A stretch of 64,000 nucleotides of DNA. Source: Feifania hominis (GTDB lineage Bacteria > Bacillota > Clostridia > Oscillospirales > Feifaniaceae). The notes below the pieces were generated by a model. The model was not told the origin of the DNA. It saw only the letters and a program-made list of their open reading frames with translations, and did no database searches. This document shows positions 7,631-18,038 of the stretch, one piece after another. Position 1 is the stretch's first letter, and every line of letters begins with the position of its first letter. The stretch spans positions 124,001 through 188,000 of the forward strand of contig NZ_JACRSP010000001.1 in NCBI RefSeq assembly GCF_014384765.1, given 5' to 3'. The position numbers and the translations under genes were made by a program.

Positions 7631-8902
7631 ATGTTTATTGATGTTGCAAAAATCCGCGTGAGAGCGGGAGACGGCGGCAACGGAGCCGTCGCGTTTCACC
7701 GCGAGAAGTATGTGGCGGCCGGCGGGCCGGACGGCGGCGACGGCGGCAACGGCGGCAACGTGGTGTTCGTCGTGGACGACCATCTCAACACCCTGATCGA
7801 CTTCAAATACCGCAAAAAGTACATCGCCGAGAACGGGGCCAACGGCGCCACAAAAAACTGCACGGGCAAATCCGCGGCGGACCTTGTGATCAAAGTGCCG
7901 CGCGGCACCGTCATCAAGGAGGCCCAGAGCGGCCAGATCATCAAGGACATGTCCGGTGACGAGCGGTTTGTCGTCTGCCGCGGCGGCAAGGGGGGCTGGG
8001 GCAACAGCCACTTCGCGACCCCCACCCGCCAGTGCCCGCGCTTTGCCAAGAGCGGCACCAGAGGGGAGGAGCTCGAGCTCATCCTCGAGCTCAAACTGCT
8101 TGCGGACGTGGGGCTGGTCGGCTTTCCGAACGTCGGAAAGTCCACGCTGCTGTCCGTGGTGTCGGCGGCAAAGCCCAAAATTGCAAACTACCACTTCACA
8201 ACGCTCAAACCCCAGCTCGGCGTCGTGCGGGTGGACGAGGGCGTGTCTTTCGTCATGGCCGACATTCCCGGCCTCATCGAGGGCGCGGCCGAGGGCGAGG
8301 GACTCGGTCACGAGTTTCTGCGCCATGTCGACCGCTGCCGCCTGCTTGTGCACATCGTCGACGTGTCGGGCAGCGAGGGCCGTGATCCGATTGAGGACTT
8401 CACGGCCATCAACCGTGAGCTCGAAAACTGGAACAGCGAGCTGGCCGCCCGGCCGCAGATTGTTGTCGGCAACAAGACCGACCTCGTCGGCGACCCGCAG
8501 CAGATCGAACGCTTTCGTGCGCATGTCGAGTCGCTCGGCTATCGGTTTGTGACCATGTCGGCCGCAACCGCGCAGGGGACGGGCGAGCTCGTCAATCTCA
8601 TAGCGGCCGAGCTTGGGAACCTGCCCCCTGTTGAGATCTACGAGAGCGAGTATGTGCCAGTGCAAAAGAGCGTCGAGGGCGAGCGCCGTATCGACATCCG
8701 CCGCGAGGGCGAGCTCTACGTGGTTGAGGGCGAGTGGCTTCTCCAGGTGCTCGGCTCGGTCAACTTCGACGACTACGAGTCGCTGACCTACTTCCAGAAA
8801 GTGCTCACAAACGCGGGCGTCTACAAAAAGCTTGAGGAAATGGGCATTCAGGACGGCGACCTTGTGTCGGTCTACGGGGTGCAGTTTGAGTATGTCCGAT
8901 AG
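7631..8902 (+). CDS. obgE: Obg-family GTPase
   Basis: A 423-residue Obg/CgtA. It has the N-terminal glycine-rich Obg fold (GPDGGDGGNGGNV), a G domain with P-loop GFPNVGKST, switch DIPGLIEGA and NKTD specificity motif, and a C-terminal OCT domain. Obg is an essential 50S-associated GTPase acting in ribosome assembly and stress or (p)ppGpp signalling. ATG 7631 is preceded by GGAGGGGAG. Its place after rpmA is the standard Gram-positive arrangement, but a terminator separates the two. Confidence 0.95.
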   Translation: MFIDVAKIRVRAGDGGNGAVAFHREKYVAAGGPDGGDGGNGGNVVFVVDDHLNTLIDFKYRKKYIAENGANGATKNCTGKSAADLVIKVPRGTVIKEAQSGQIIKDMSGDERFVVCRGGKGGWGNSHFATPTRQCPRFAKSGTRGEELELILELKLLADVGLVGFPNVGKSTLLSVVSAAKPKIANYHFTTLKPQLGVVRVDEGVSFVMADIPGLIEGAAEGEGLGHEFLRHVDRCRLLVHIVDVSGSEGRDPIEDFTAINRELENWNSELAARPQIVVGNKTDLVGDPQQIERFRAHVESLGYRFVTMSAATAQGTGELVNLIAAELGNLPPVEIYESEYVPVQKSVEGERRIDIRREGELYVVEGEWLLQVLGSVNFDDYESLTYFQKVLTNAGVYKKLEEMGIQDGDLVSVYGVQFEYVR

Positions 8903-9056
8903 AGGGGAGCACCGGGAGCAGTGCCCCTGCGTAAACACGGCCTGTGAGCGCCGCGGCGACTGTGGTGCCTGCCGGGATTATCACAGCAGGCATCCGCGCA
9001 GAGGCAAGGCGGTCTGCGACAGGGAAAAGAGATCGGATTCGGGCAAAAAGCCTTGA
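8892..9056 (+). CDS. Small cysteine-rich protein, putative metal binder
   Basis: A 54-residue frame starting 11 bases inside the end of obgE. Cysteines follow the pattern C11-x-C13-x4-C18-x5-C24-x2-C27, with His31, His34 and Cys42, and the segment CERRGDCGACRDYH looks like a short clostridial Cys-rich family I have seen but cannot name with certainty. The regular CxC/CxxC spacing suggests a zinc- or iron-binding knuckle. Translational coupling to obgE is likely. Its TGA stop lies within the -35 hexamer of the infC promoter, so the two units are tightly packed. Function unknown. Confidence 0.6.
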   Translation: MSDRGEHREQCPCVNTACERRGDCGACRDYHSRHPRRGKAVCDREKRSDSGKKP

Positions 9057-9081
9057 CAATGACGGGGCGGACTGCTATAAT
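9053..9081 (+). promoter_or_regulatory. Consensus sigma-A promoter of infC-rpmI-rplT
   Basis: Exact TTGACA (9053-9058), 17-base spacer, exact TATAAT (9076-9081). The -35 contains the stop codon of the small Cys-rich gene. Confidence 0.9.
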
Positions 9082-9087
9082 AAATCG

Positions 9088-9217
9088 AACAATAAAGCAG
9101 CTCTCAATCGGCTCACCCGGCGGCGCTGGCTGTCGTGGTCAATACTTCATTGTAAGACCGCTCTTCGGCGGCTTTATGCATGTGGTAAAAACGGGCTGAT
9201 TGCCCGTTTTCTTTTTT
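9088..9217 (+). ncRNA. infC operon leader (L20-leader-like) with attenuator
   Basis: About 130 nt of GC-rich structured leader ending in the hairpin AAAACGGGC (9188-9196) / GCCCGTTTT (9202-9210) and a T-run to 9217, upstream of infC. Premature termination promoted by L20 binding is the known control of this operon in low-GC Gram-positives; the position and architecture match. Confidence 0.65.
9188..9217 (+). terminator. Attenuator terminator in the infC leader
   Basis: Nine-base stem with a TGATT loop, followed by CTTTTTT. It lies between the promoter and the first gene, so it must be conditional. Confidence 0.8.
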
Positions 9218-9245
9218 GTAAAATGAAATTTGGAGGTGTTCCACT

Positions 9246-9764
9246 ATCAGTAACAAAGAAATGCTCATCAATGAGGAGATTCGCAATCAGCAGGTGCGCG
9301 TAATCGACACCGACGGCAGTCAGCTCGGCATCATGATGTCGTCCGACGCGCTGTCACAGGCGTATTCCCGCAATCTGGATCTGGTTGAGATCTCACCAAA
9401 CGCTAATCCCCCTGTCTGCAAGATTATGGACTACGGCAAATTCCGCTTTGAACAGGCCAAGAGGGATAAGGAGGCGCGCCGGAATCAGAAAGTCGTCGAA
9501 ATCAAGGAAGTCCGCATGTCGGTCAACATTGATACCCACGACTTTGAGACCAAGGTCAAGGCTGCCAAGAAGTTTTTGAACGAGGGCAACCGTGTCAAGG
9601 TGTCAGTTCGGTTCCGCGGGCGTGAGATGAGCCACACGTCGCTCGGCACCGAGCTTTTAAACCGCTTTGCCGAGAGCTGTACTGATATTGGCACCGTCGA
9701 CAAGCCCCCGAAGCTCGAGGGCAGAACCATGTCACTGTTCATGAGTCAAAAACAGGCGAAATAA
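9246..9764 (+). CDS. infC: Translation initiation factor IF-3, ATC start codon
   Basis: A 172-residue IF-3 with the usual N-domain (INEEIRNQQVRVID) and C-domain. The Shine-Dalgarno GGAGG (9232-9236) is nine bases before ATC 9246, whereas the first ATG (9261) is 24 bases away. Starting at ATC gives ISNKEMLINEEIR, which matches the N-terminus of other IF-3 proteins. Rare AUU/AUC starts are a known feature of infC and allow IF-3 to repress its own translation by rejecting non-AUG codons. First gene of infC-rpmI-rplT. Confidence 0.93.
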   Translation: MSNKEMLINEEIRNQQVRVIDTDGSQLGIMMSSDALSQAYSRNLDLVEISPNANPPVCKIMDYGKFRFEQAKRDKEARRNQKVVEIKEVRMSVNIDTHDFETKVKAAKKFLNEGNRVKVSVRFRGREMSHTSLGTELLNRFAESCTDIGTVDKPPKLEGRTMSLFMSQKQAK

Positions 9765-9789
9765 TATAAACAGACAAGGAGAATGAAAA

Positions 9790-9987
9790 ATGCCCAAGAT
9801 CAAGACGCACACTGGTGCCAAAAAGAGATTCAAACTCACCGCCACCGGAAAGGTGAAGAGAGCAAAAGCGTATAGAAGACATATCCTCACCAAGAAGTCG
9901 ACCAAAGTCAAGAGAAATCTTCGCGCCGCCGCCTATGCTGACAAGACCAACGCGCCGGCAATCAAGAAGCTCATTCCGTACAAATAA
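9790..9987 (+). CDS. rpmI: 50S ribosomal protein L35
   Basis: A 65-residue, very basic L35 with the family opening MPKIKTHTGAKKRFK and the HILTKKSTKVKRNLR segment. AAGGAG precedes ATG 9790. It lies between infC and rplT in the universal order and is transcribed from the infC promoter. Confidence 0.95.
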   Translation: MPKIKTHTGAKKRFKLTATGKVKRAKAYRRHILTKKSTKVKRNLRAAAYADKTNAPAIKKLIPYK

Positions 9988-10019
9988 ACTGACTGAACAT
10001 TACTAGGAGGTACTTATAG

Positions 10020-10379
10020 ATGGCACGTGTAAAAGGCGCGATGATGACCCGCAAGAGAAGAAAAAAGGTACTCAAGCTCGCAAAGGGCTATTACGGCGGC
10101 AAGAGCCGGCTGTTTAAGACGGCGAACCAGGCCGTTATGAAATCTCTGCAGTATGCCTACATCGGCAGAAAGCAGAAGAAGAGAGAGTTTAGAAACCTGT
10201 GGATCACCAGAATCTCCGCGGGCTGCAAAATGAACAACACCAATTACTCAACTTTCATGCACGGGCTGAAAGTCGCCGGCATCGATCTCAACAGAAAGGT
10301 GCTCGCCGATCTTGCCCACAGCGATCCGGCGGGCTTTGCGAGCCTTGTCAAGACTTCGCTCACCGCGCTGGGAAAATAG
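10020..10379 (+). CDS. rplT: 50S ribosomal protein L20
   Basis: A 119-residue L20 (MARVKGAMMTRKRRKK; KGYYGGKSRLFKTANQAV). L20 is an early assembly protein of the 50S subunit and, in this operon, the likely autogenous repressor acting on the infC leader. AGGAGGT lies nine bases before ATG 10020. Last gene of the operon. Confidence 0.95.
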   Translation: MARVKGAMMTRKRRKKVLKLAKGYYGGKSRLFKTANQAVMKSLQYAYIGRKQKKREFRNLWITRISAGCKMNNTNYSTFMHGLKVAGIDLNRKVLADLAHSDPAGFASLVKTSLTALGK

Positions 10380-10391
10380 AGACGACACAAG

Positions 10392-10420
10392 GCAGATGGG
10401 GTTTGTCCCCATCTGCTCTT
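10392..10420 (+). terminator. Terminator after rplT
   Basis: Ten-base stem GCAGATGGGG / CCCCATCTGC with a five-base loop, followed by a loose T-rich tract (TCTTTGTTGTT). Confidence 0.75.
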
Positions 10421-10455
10421 TGTTGTTAAGGGGTGCTAAGATTCCGCGAGTCGCC

Positions 10456-10484
10456 TTGACGAATAAAAACGCTGTCATTATAAT
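10456..10484 (+). promoter_or_regulatory. Sigma-A promoter of ktrB-ktrA
   Basis: TTGACG (10456-10461), 17-base spacer, TATAAT (10479-10484). The resulting leader is only about 20 nt, too short for a c-di-AMP riboswitch. Confidence 0.82.
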
Positions 10485-10509
10485 GAGAGAAGTTTGATCA
10501 ACATAAGAG

Positions 10510-11874
10510 GTGAGTGCTATTTTTCGCGTTAGAGAGCGCAAAGTTTTAAGGCCGACGGAGAAAATGCTGATCGGGTTTGCTCTGGTTATCCTGCTGGGGG
10601 CGCTGCTTCTCACACTGCCGATTTCCTCGCGCAGCGGCCAGTGGACCAATCCCCTTGACGCGCTGTTTACCGCCACCAGCGCCACCTGTGTGACCGGTCT
10701 GATCGTGGTCGACACCTACCTGCACTGGAGCGTATTCGGCCAGATTGTCATTCTGCTGCTGATTCAGACGGGCGGCCTCGGCTTCATGACGCTGGCGACC
10801 ATGTTCTCCTTTTTCTTCCGGCGGACCATCTCGCTGAGCGAACGCCTGACGATGATGCAGTCGCTCGGCGTCGACGAGATGGCGGGCGTCGTGCGTCTGA
10901 CAAAACACATTCTCGTCGGCACGCTCATCTTTGAGGGTACGGGCGCGGTCATTCTGAGCATCCGCTTCGCCAGTGACTTCGGCTGGAAAGACGGGATATT
11001 CAAGGGGATATTTCACTCCATATCCGCTTTCTGCAACGCCGGGTTTGACCTGATGGGGCAGCGCAGCGCGTTTTCCAGTCTCACCGCCTATTCGGGAGAC
11101 ATCGTGGTCAATGTGGTCATTATGCTGCTGATCATCATAGGCGGGCTCGGCTTTATCGTCTGGGAGGATGTCTACCATCAGCGCAGCTTTAAAAAGCTGC
11201 GCGTCTACTCCAAGCTGGTGCTGGTCTTCACGGCGGTGCTCGTCGTGGGCGGGGCTCTGCTGCTGGCTGTCTTCGAGTGGAACAATCCCGCCATCATGGA
11301 CAGCCTCGACGGCAAGGGAAAGGGACTTGCGTTTCTCTTTCAGTCGGTGACGACCAGAACAGCGGGCTTCAACACCATCGAACAGTCGGCCATGACGTCG
11401 CCGTCGGTGCTGCTGAGCATGATTCTGATGTTCATCGGCGGCTCCTCCGGCTCCACGGCGGGCGGCGTCAAAACCGTCACAATGGGCGTCGTGCTGCTTG
11501 CGGTCTTCTATGTGGCCCGCGGCCGGCGCAACATCGAGGTGCTCGGCCGGCGAGTCAGCTACGACGACGTGCTGCGCGCGGTCGCGGTGGTGGTCATCGC
11601 CATTGTTCTCGTGGTGACGAGCATCTTTGTCATCTCCATGGTTGAGCCGTTTTCACTGCGGGACATCGCCTATGAGTGTGTCTCGGCCTTTGCCACGGTC
11701 GGCATCTCCATGGGCATTACACCGCAGTTGACGGCGCTGAGCAAGCTGATTCTCATCTTTCTGATGTTTGCCGGCCGGCTCGGCATTCTGACCATCACGT
11801 TTACCATAGCGATGAAACTGGCAAAGCGCAGGGATGACGTGCGCTACCCGGAGACAAAACTCATGATCGGTTGA
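10510..11874 (+). CDS. ktrB: Potassium uptake channel subunit KtrB/TrkH family
   Basis: A 454-residue K+ translocating subunit with four MPM repeats. The selectivity-filter-like glycine segments are visible (TSATCVTGL, FCNAGFD, TRTAGFNT, FATVGIS). Size and an adjacent single-RCK partner point to the Ktr type. GTG 10510 is the first in-frame start, but its upstream Shine-Dalgarno is weak. GAGGTGAG (10508-10515) would place initiation near the ATT at 10519, so the exact start is open. KtrB forms a dimer gated by the KtrA ring encoded next. Confidence 0.9.
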   Translation: MSAIFRVRERKVLRPTEKMLIGFALVILLGALLLTLPISSRSGQWTNPLDALFTATSATCVTGLIVVDTYLHWSVFGQIVILLLIQTGGLGFMTLATMFSFFFRRTISLSERLTMMQSLGVDEMAGVVRLTKHILVGTLIFEGTGAVILSIRFASDFGWKDGIFKGIFHSISAFCNAGFDLMGQRSAFSSLTAYSGDIVVNVVIMLLIIIGGLGFIVWEDVYHQRSFKKLRVYSKLVLVFTAVLVVGGALLLAVFEWNNPAIMDSLDGKGKGLAFLFQSVTTRTAGFNTIEQSAMTSPSVLLSMILMFIGGSSGSTAGGVKTVTMGVVLLAVFYVARGRRNIEVLGRRVSYDDVLRAVAVVVIAIVLVVTSIFVISMVEPFSLRDIAYECVSAFATVGISMGITPQLTALSKLILIFLMFAGRLGILTITFTIAMKLAKRRDDVRYPETKLMIG

Positions 11875-11889
11875 TAAGGAGAAAATCGT

Positions 11890-12543
11890 ATGAAGTCATT
11901 TGCAGTCATCGGCCTCGGCCGGTTCGGAAGCAATCTTGCAAAGACCCTGTTTAGCCTCGGCTATGAGGTTATGGCGGTCGATGAGGATGAGGAGCGCGTC
12001 GCCAGAATCAGCGACTACGTCACCCACGCGGTGGTCGGCGATGCGCGCGACGAGGGGGTTCTCAAATCCATCGGCATCCGCAATGTGGACTGCGTGGTGG
12101 TCGCGCTCTCGGGAGATATGCAGTCGAGCATCCTTGTGACGCTGCTTCTCAAGGAGATGGGTGTCAAATTCATCCTCTCCAAGGCCATGAGCGAGGTGCA
12201 TGCGCGCGTTTTGACCAAGGTGGGCGCGGATCAGATCGTCTTTCCAGAGAAAGACATGGGTATGAGAGTGGCCCAGAGCCTGGCGATGAACAACATTCTC
12301 GACTTCATCGAGCTGTCGGAGGAGTACTCCATCGTCGAGGTTGTCATGCCTGAGCGGTGGGCAGGAAAGACCCTGCGCGATTTGAATGTGCGTGCAAACT
12401 ACGGCGTCAACATCATGGCCATCCGACACGAACAGACCAAGGAGATCTCCGTTTCGCCAAACCCCGACGAAGAGCTGATTGCCGGCGACGCGCTGATTAT
12501 CATCGGCACGAACGACGACATCACCCAGATCACAAAGCTCTGA
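11890..12543 (+). CDS. ktrA: Potassium channel regulatory subunit KtrA (RCK domains)
   Basis: A 217-residue cytoplasmic protein with one RCK_N Rossmann domain (nucleotide-binding GLGRFGSN near residues 7-14, acidic VDEDEE after beta-2) and one RCK_C domain near the C-terminus (residues about 135-217). KtrA rings bind ATP/ADP and, in many Firmicutes, c-di-AMP through RCK_C, and gate KtrB. AAGGAG precedes ATG 11890. The gene follows ktrB by 15 bp and its stop overlaps the next start. Confidence 0.92.
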   Translation: MKSFAVIGLGRFGSNLAKTLFSLGYEVMAVDEDEERVARISDYVTHAVVGDARDEGVLKSIGIRNVDCVVVALSGDMQSSILVTLLLKEMGVKFILSKAMSEVHARVLTKVGADQIVFPEKDMGMRVAQSLAMNNILDFIELSEEYSIVEVVMPERWAGKTLRDLNVRANYGVNIMAIRHEQTKEISVSPNPDEELIAGDALIIIGTNDDITQITKL

Positions 12544-13334
12544 TGCAGGGGGTACAGCATATCACAAGCGCCGATAACGCCCGGCTCAAGCAGGCGGTGA
12601 AACTGCACCGCCGCTCGGGCCGCCGTGAGGCGGGAGAGTTTCTCATCGAGGGGCCGAAACTGCTGCATGAGGCCGTGAAAAGCGGCGTCGCGCTGCGGGC
12701 GGTCTTCTGTGAGGAGCGCTCGCTTGAGATTGCCGGCCGCCTCGGCGCGCCGGACATCTTTGTAGTGCCGGCGCGGCTTCTCCAAAAACTCTGCGACACC
12801 GAGTCGCCGCAGGGCTGCGTGGGCGTCGCCGCGATTCCCGCGTGCGGCGCTGCGCCGCTTGAGACGCAGGGGTGCTATCTCGTTTTGGAAAACATACAGG
12901 ACCCCGGCAACGTAGGCACCATCCTGCGCACAGCCGAGGCCTTTTGCGTCAGCGCCGTCCTGGTGCTCGGGGCGACTGCGGACCTCTATGGCCCCAAGGT
13001 CGTGCGCAGCGCGATGGGTTCGCTCTTTCGCCAGAGAGTGCGTTTCTTTGAGAGCGCGCAGCTGCTGAGAGAGGCCCTGAGCGAGGCGGGAATCCGCCTC
13101 TACGGCGCGGCGCTTCGGGGGGATACGCGCAGCATCACGGCCTGCGGTCTGGGCCCTGGAACCGCCGTTGCGGTCGGCAATGAGGGCAGCGGGCTGACGC
13201 AGGAACTTCTCGCGCTGTGTGACGGCACACTCAAAATCCCCATGGGCGCGGCAACCGAGTCGCTCAACGCGGCCGTGGCGGCTTCTATCATAATGTGGGA
13301 GATGTCCCGGGAGACCCGGCGGGAGGAAGTATGA
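12543..13334 (+). CDS. SPOUT/TrmH-family RNA 2'-O-methyltransferase
   Basis: A 263-residue protein. Its N-terminal substrate-binding domain (EFLIEGPKLLHEA) is followed by a SPOUT knot with motif 1 NIQDPGNVGTILRTAEAF, motif 2 AVGNEGSGL and motif 3 ESLNAAVAASI, all intact. Members methylate ribose 2'-OH of rRNA or tRNA using SAM. It is closest to the unassigned TrmH/YsgA-like group, so the target nucleotide is unknown. ATG 12543 overlaps the ktrA stop (TGATG), and the end overlaps dprA by four bases. Confidence 0.85.
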   Translation: MQGVQHITSADNARLKQAVKLHRRSGRREAGEFLIEGPKLLHEAVKSGVALRAVFCEERSLEIAGRLGAPDIFVVPARLLQKLCDTESPQGCVGVAAIPACGAAPLETQGCYLVLENIQDPGNVGTILRTAEAFCVSAVLVLGATADLYGPKVVRSAMGSLFRQRVRFFESAQLLREALSEAGIRLYGAALRGDTRSITACGLGPGTAVAVGNEGSGLTQELLALCDGTLKIPMGAATESLNAAVAASIIMWEMSRETRREEV

Positions 13335-14515
13335 CGGACAACACGGTATACCACATCTGGCTGCAGTCCAAAATAAGAGCGGGCAGCAACAAGGCGCCCG
13401 CGCTCTTTGCTGCATTCGGCAATGTGCGCGGCGTCTACAGTGCCGATGAGAAAAAGCTGCGCAGCTGCTCCTTTCTGAGTCCGGCAGAGTGCCGCACCCT
13501 GGCGCAGAAGGACCTGGGCCCGGCGCAGGAGACCATGCGGCGCTGTGAGAGCATCGGGGCGTCCATCCTGACGCCGGAGGACAGCGCCTATCCGAAGAGG
13601 CTCGCTGCGCTGAGCGATCTGCCACTCGCGCTCTATGTCCTCGGTGAGCTGCCCGACATCGACGACGAGATCTGTCTGGGCGTCGTGGGCACAAGAGGTG
13701 CGACACAGCGTGGAAGTGCGTCGATTGACCGCTTTGTGCCGGGACTTGCGCGGTGCGGAGTCATCATTGTCAGCGGCATGGCCGCCGGCATCGACACGCT
13801 CGCCCATGTCGCCGCGCTCAAGAGAGGCGGGCGCACGATCGCGGTACTCGGCTGCGCGATTGACAGAGTATATCCGGCTGAGAACGCTGAGCTCAAGCGG
13901 CGCATTGCCGAAAACTGCGCCGTGGTCTCGGAGTACCCGCCGGGCGCGGTGACAGACCGCTCCAGCTTCCCGGCGAGAAATCGCATCATCAGCGGCCTCT
14001 CGCTCGGCGTAGCCGTGGTGCAGGCGCCGCGAAAGAGCGGAGCGCTGATCACGGCGCGCCACGCGGCCGAGCAGGGCCGCGATGTCTTCGCAGTGCCGGG
14101 CGGCATCGATGACGTTCAGTTTGAGGGATGCAATCAGCTGCTGCGCGACGGCGCCATTGCGCTGACCGAGCCGATGGACGTGCTGCGGGAATATTGGTCC
14201 GCCTTTCCACATAGAATTCGGGGGCAGAAAAGCGGCGCGGCATATACGAAGCGCGACAGGACGCAGCAGAAAGTGCCGGTTGCAGCCGCGCCGAAATTGG
14301 TGTATCATGATGAGAAACCGTCTCCCACAGCGGATTTGGAGCTGACTGGGGAGCAGAGGGCGGTGCTGGCGGTTCTGACGGAGCAGCCGCTGACCATTGA
14401 CCAGATTGCCACGCGCAGCGGTCTGCCGGTACAGAGAGTGTCGGTCACACTGCTGTTTTTGAATATGAAAGGCTATGTCCGCAGTCTGCCGGGCAGCCGT
14501 TACCGGCTGATGTAA
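13331..14515 (+). CDS. dprA: DNA-processing protein DprA
   Basis: A 394-residue DprA/Smf. A SAM-like N-terminal region is followed by the Rossmann-like core (SGMAAGIDTLAHVAAL, SFPARNRIISGLS, GSALITARHA-type loop read here as SGALITARHA) and a C-terminal winged-helix segment (residues about 335-394). It loads RecA on incoming single strands during transformation and may serve general recombination. ATG 13331 has GAGGAAG upstream and overlaps the preceding stop. Location before topA is the common Firmicute order dprA-topA-trmFO. Confidence 0.92.
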   Translation: MTDNTVYHIWLQSKIRAGSNKAPALFAAFGNVRGVYSADEKKLRSCSFLSPAECRTLAQKDLGPAQETMRRCESIGASILTPEDSAYPKRLAALSDLPLALYVLGELPDIDDEICLGVVGTRGATQRGSASIDRFVPGLARCGVIIVSGMAAGIDTLAHVAALKRGGRTIAVLGCAIDRVYPAENAELKRRIAENCAVVSEYPPGAVTDRSSFPARNRIISGLSLGVAVVQAPRKSGALITARHAAEQGRDVFAVPGGIDDVQFEGCNQLLRDGAIALTEPMDVLREYWSAFPHRIRGQKSGAAYTKRDRTQQKVPVAAAPKLVYHDEKPSPTADLELTGEQRAVLAVLTEQPLTIDQIATRSGLPVQRVSVTLLFLNMKGYVRSLPGSRYRLM

Positions 14516-14569
14516 GGCAGAGCGCAAACAGCGCCGCGTCGGCGGCGAGAAACTAGTTGGAGGATGCGA

Positions 14570-16718
<2,149 letters not shown>

Positions 16719-16726
<8 letters not shown>

Positions 16727-18038
16727 TGTGACCATCATCGGAGCCGGCCTTGCGGGCTGCGAGGCCGCCTGGCAGCTCGCGCGCCGCGGTCACCGCGTCA
16801 CGCTGCACGATCTCAAACCCGAGGGGCGTACTCCCGCGCAGGCAAGCGACACTCTCGCCGAGCTCGTGTGCTCAAATTCCCTGCGCGCGGCCAATGTGGA
16901 AAACGCCGTGGGCCTGCTCAAGGAGGAGATGCGCAGGCTCTCGTCGCTCATCATGCAGGCGGCCGACGCCACCCGCGTGCCCGCGGGCGGCGCGCTTGCT
17001 GTCGACCGTGAGAAGTTCTCGCGGTTTATCACCGACCGCATTTTAAACGATCCTTTCATTGCCTTTGTCAGCGGGGAGGTCACGGCCATCCCCGACGAGG
17101 GAGTGGTGATCGTCGCGACGGGGCCGCTGACCACAGGGGCTCTCTATGAGGACATCGCGCGGGTCATGGGGGAGCAGAAGCTCTACTTTTTTGACGCCGC
17201 GGCGCCGATTGTGAGCTTTGAGAGCATTGATATGGGCACCGCCTTTTTCGCCTCGCGCTACGGCAAGGGCAGCGATGATTACATCAACTGCCCGATGGAC
17301 CGCGAGCAGTATCTCGCCTTTCACGAGGCGCTTGTCTCGGCCGAACAGGCCGAGCTGCACGGCTTTGAAAACAGCCGGGTCTTCGAGGGGTGCATGCCCA
17401 TCGAGGTCATGGCAAAGCGTGGGGAGGACACCATCCGCTTCGGACCGCTCAAGCCGGTCGGCATCGTCAACCCGAAGACAGGGCGCGAAGCCTACGCCAT
17501 TGTGCAGCTGCGCCGCGACAACGCCGAGGGAACGCTCTACAATCTGGTGGGCTTTCAGACCCATCTGAAGTTTCCCGAGCAGCGGCGGGTCTTCCGCATG
17601 ATTCCAGGGCTTGAAAGCGCAGAATTCATGCGCTATGGCGTGATGCACCGCAACACCTATCTGCACTCGCCGGGGCTTCTCAACAGCCGCTATGAGGCCA
17701 TACGGCGGCCGGGGCTGTTCTTTGCCGGACAGATCACCGGCGTCGAGGGCTATGTGGAGTCGGCCGCCTCGGGGCTTGCGGTGGGGATTCACGCCGCGCG
17801 CCTGCTCGAGGGGAGAGAGCCGCTCTGCTTCAGTGCAGATACTGCCATCGGTGCGCTCGGCTGCTACATCGCCAATCGGTCCGTCACGGATTTTCAGCCT
17901 ATGAACGTCAATTTCGGCATCATTTCGCCGCCGAATTTCAAATTCCGGGGCAAGCGCAACAAAAATGAGATGCTGGCCGCCCGCGCGCTCAGTGAGATCG
18001 ACCGCATCGCAGCACAGATACAGGAGGATGACAGATGA
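16719..18038 (+). CDS. trmFO: Methylenetetrahydrofolate-tRNA(uracil-54) methyltransferase
   Basis: A 439-residue FAD protein with N-terminal dinucleotide motif GAGLAGCEAAWQLA, family segment LAELVCSNSLRAANVENAVGL (conserved Cys included) and C-terminal NVNFGIISP. TrmFO makes 5-methyluridine 54 in the T-loop of tRNA using methylene-THF and FADH2, in place of SAM-dependent TrmA. This is typical of Firmicutes. GGGGAGAAGAG lies upstream within topA. It overlaps plsX by four bases. Confidence 0.95.
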
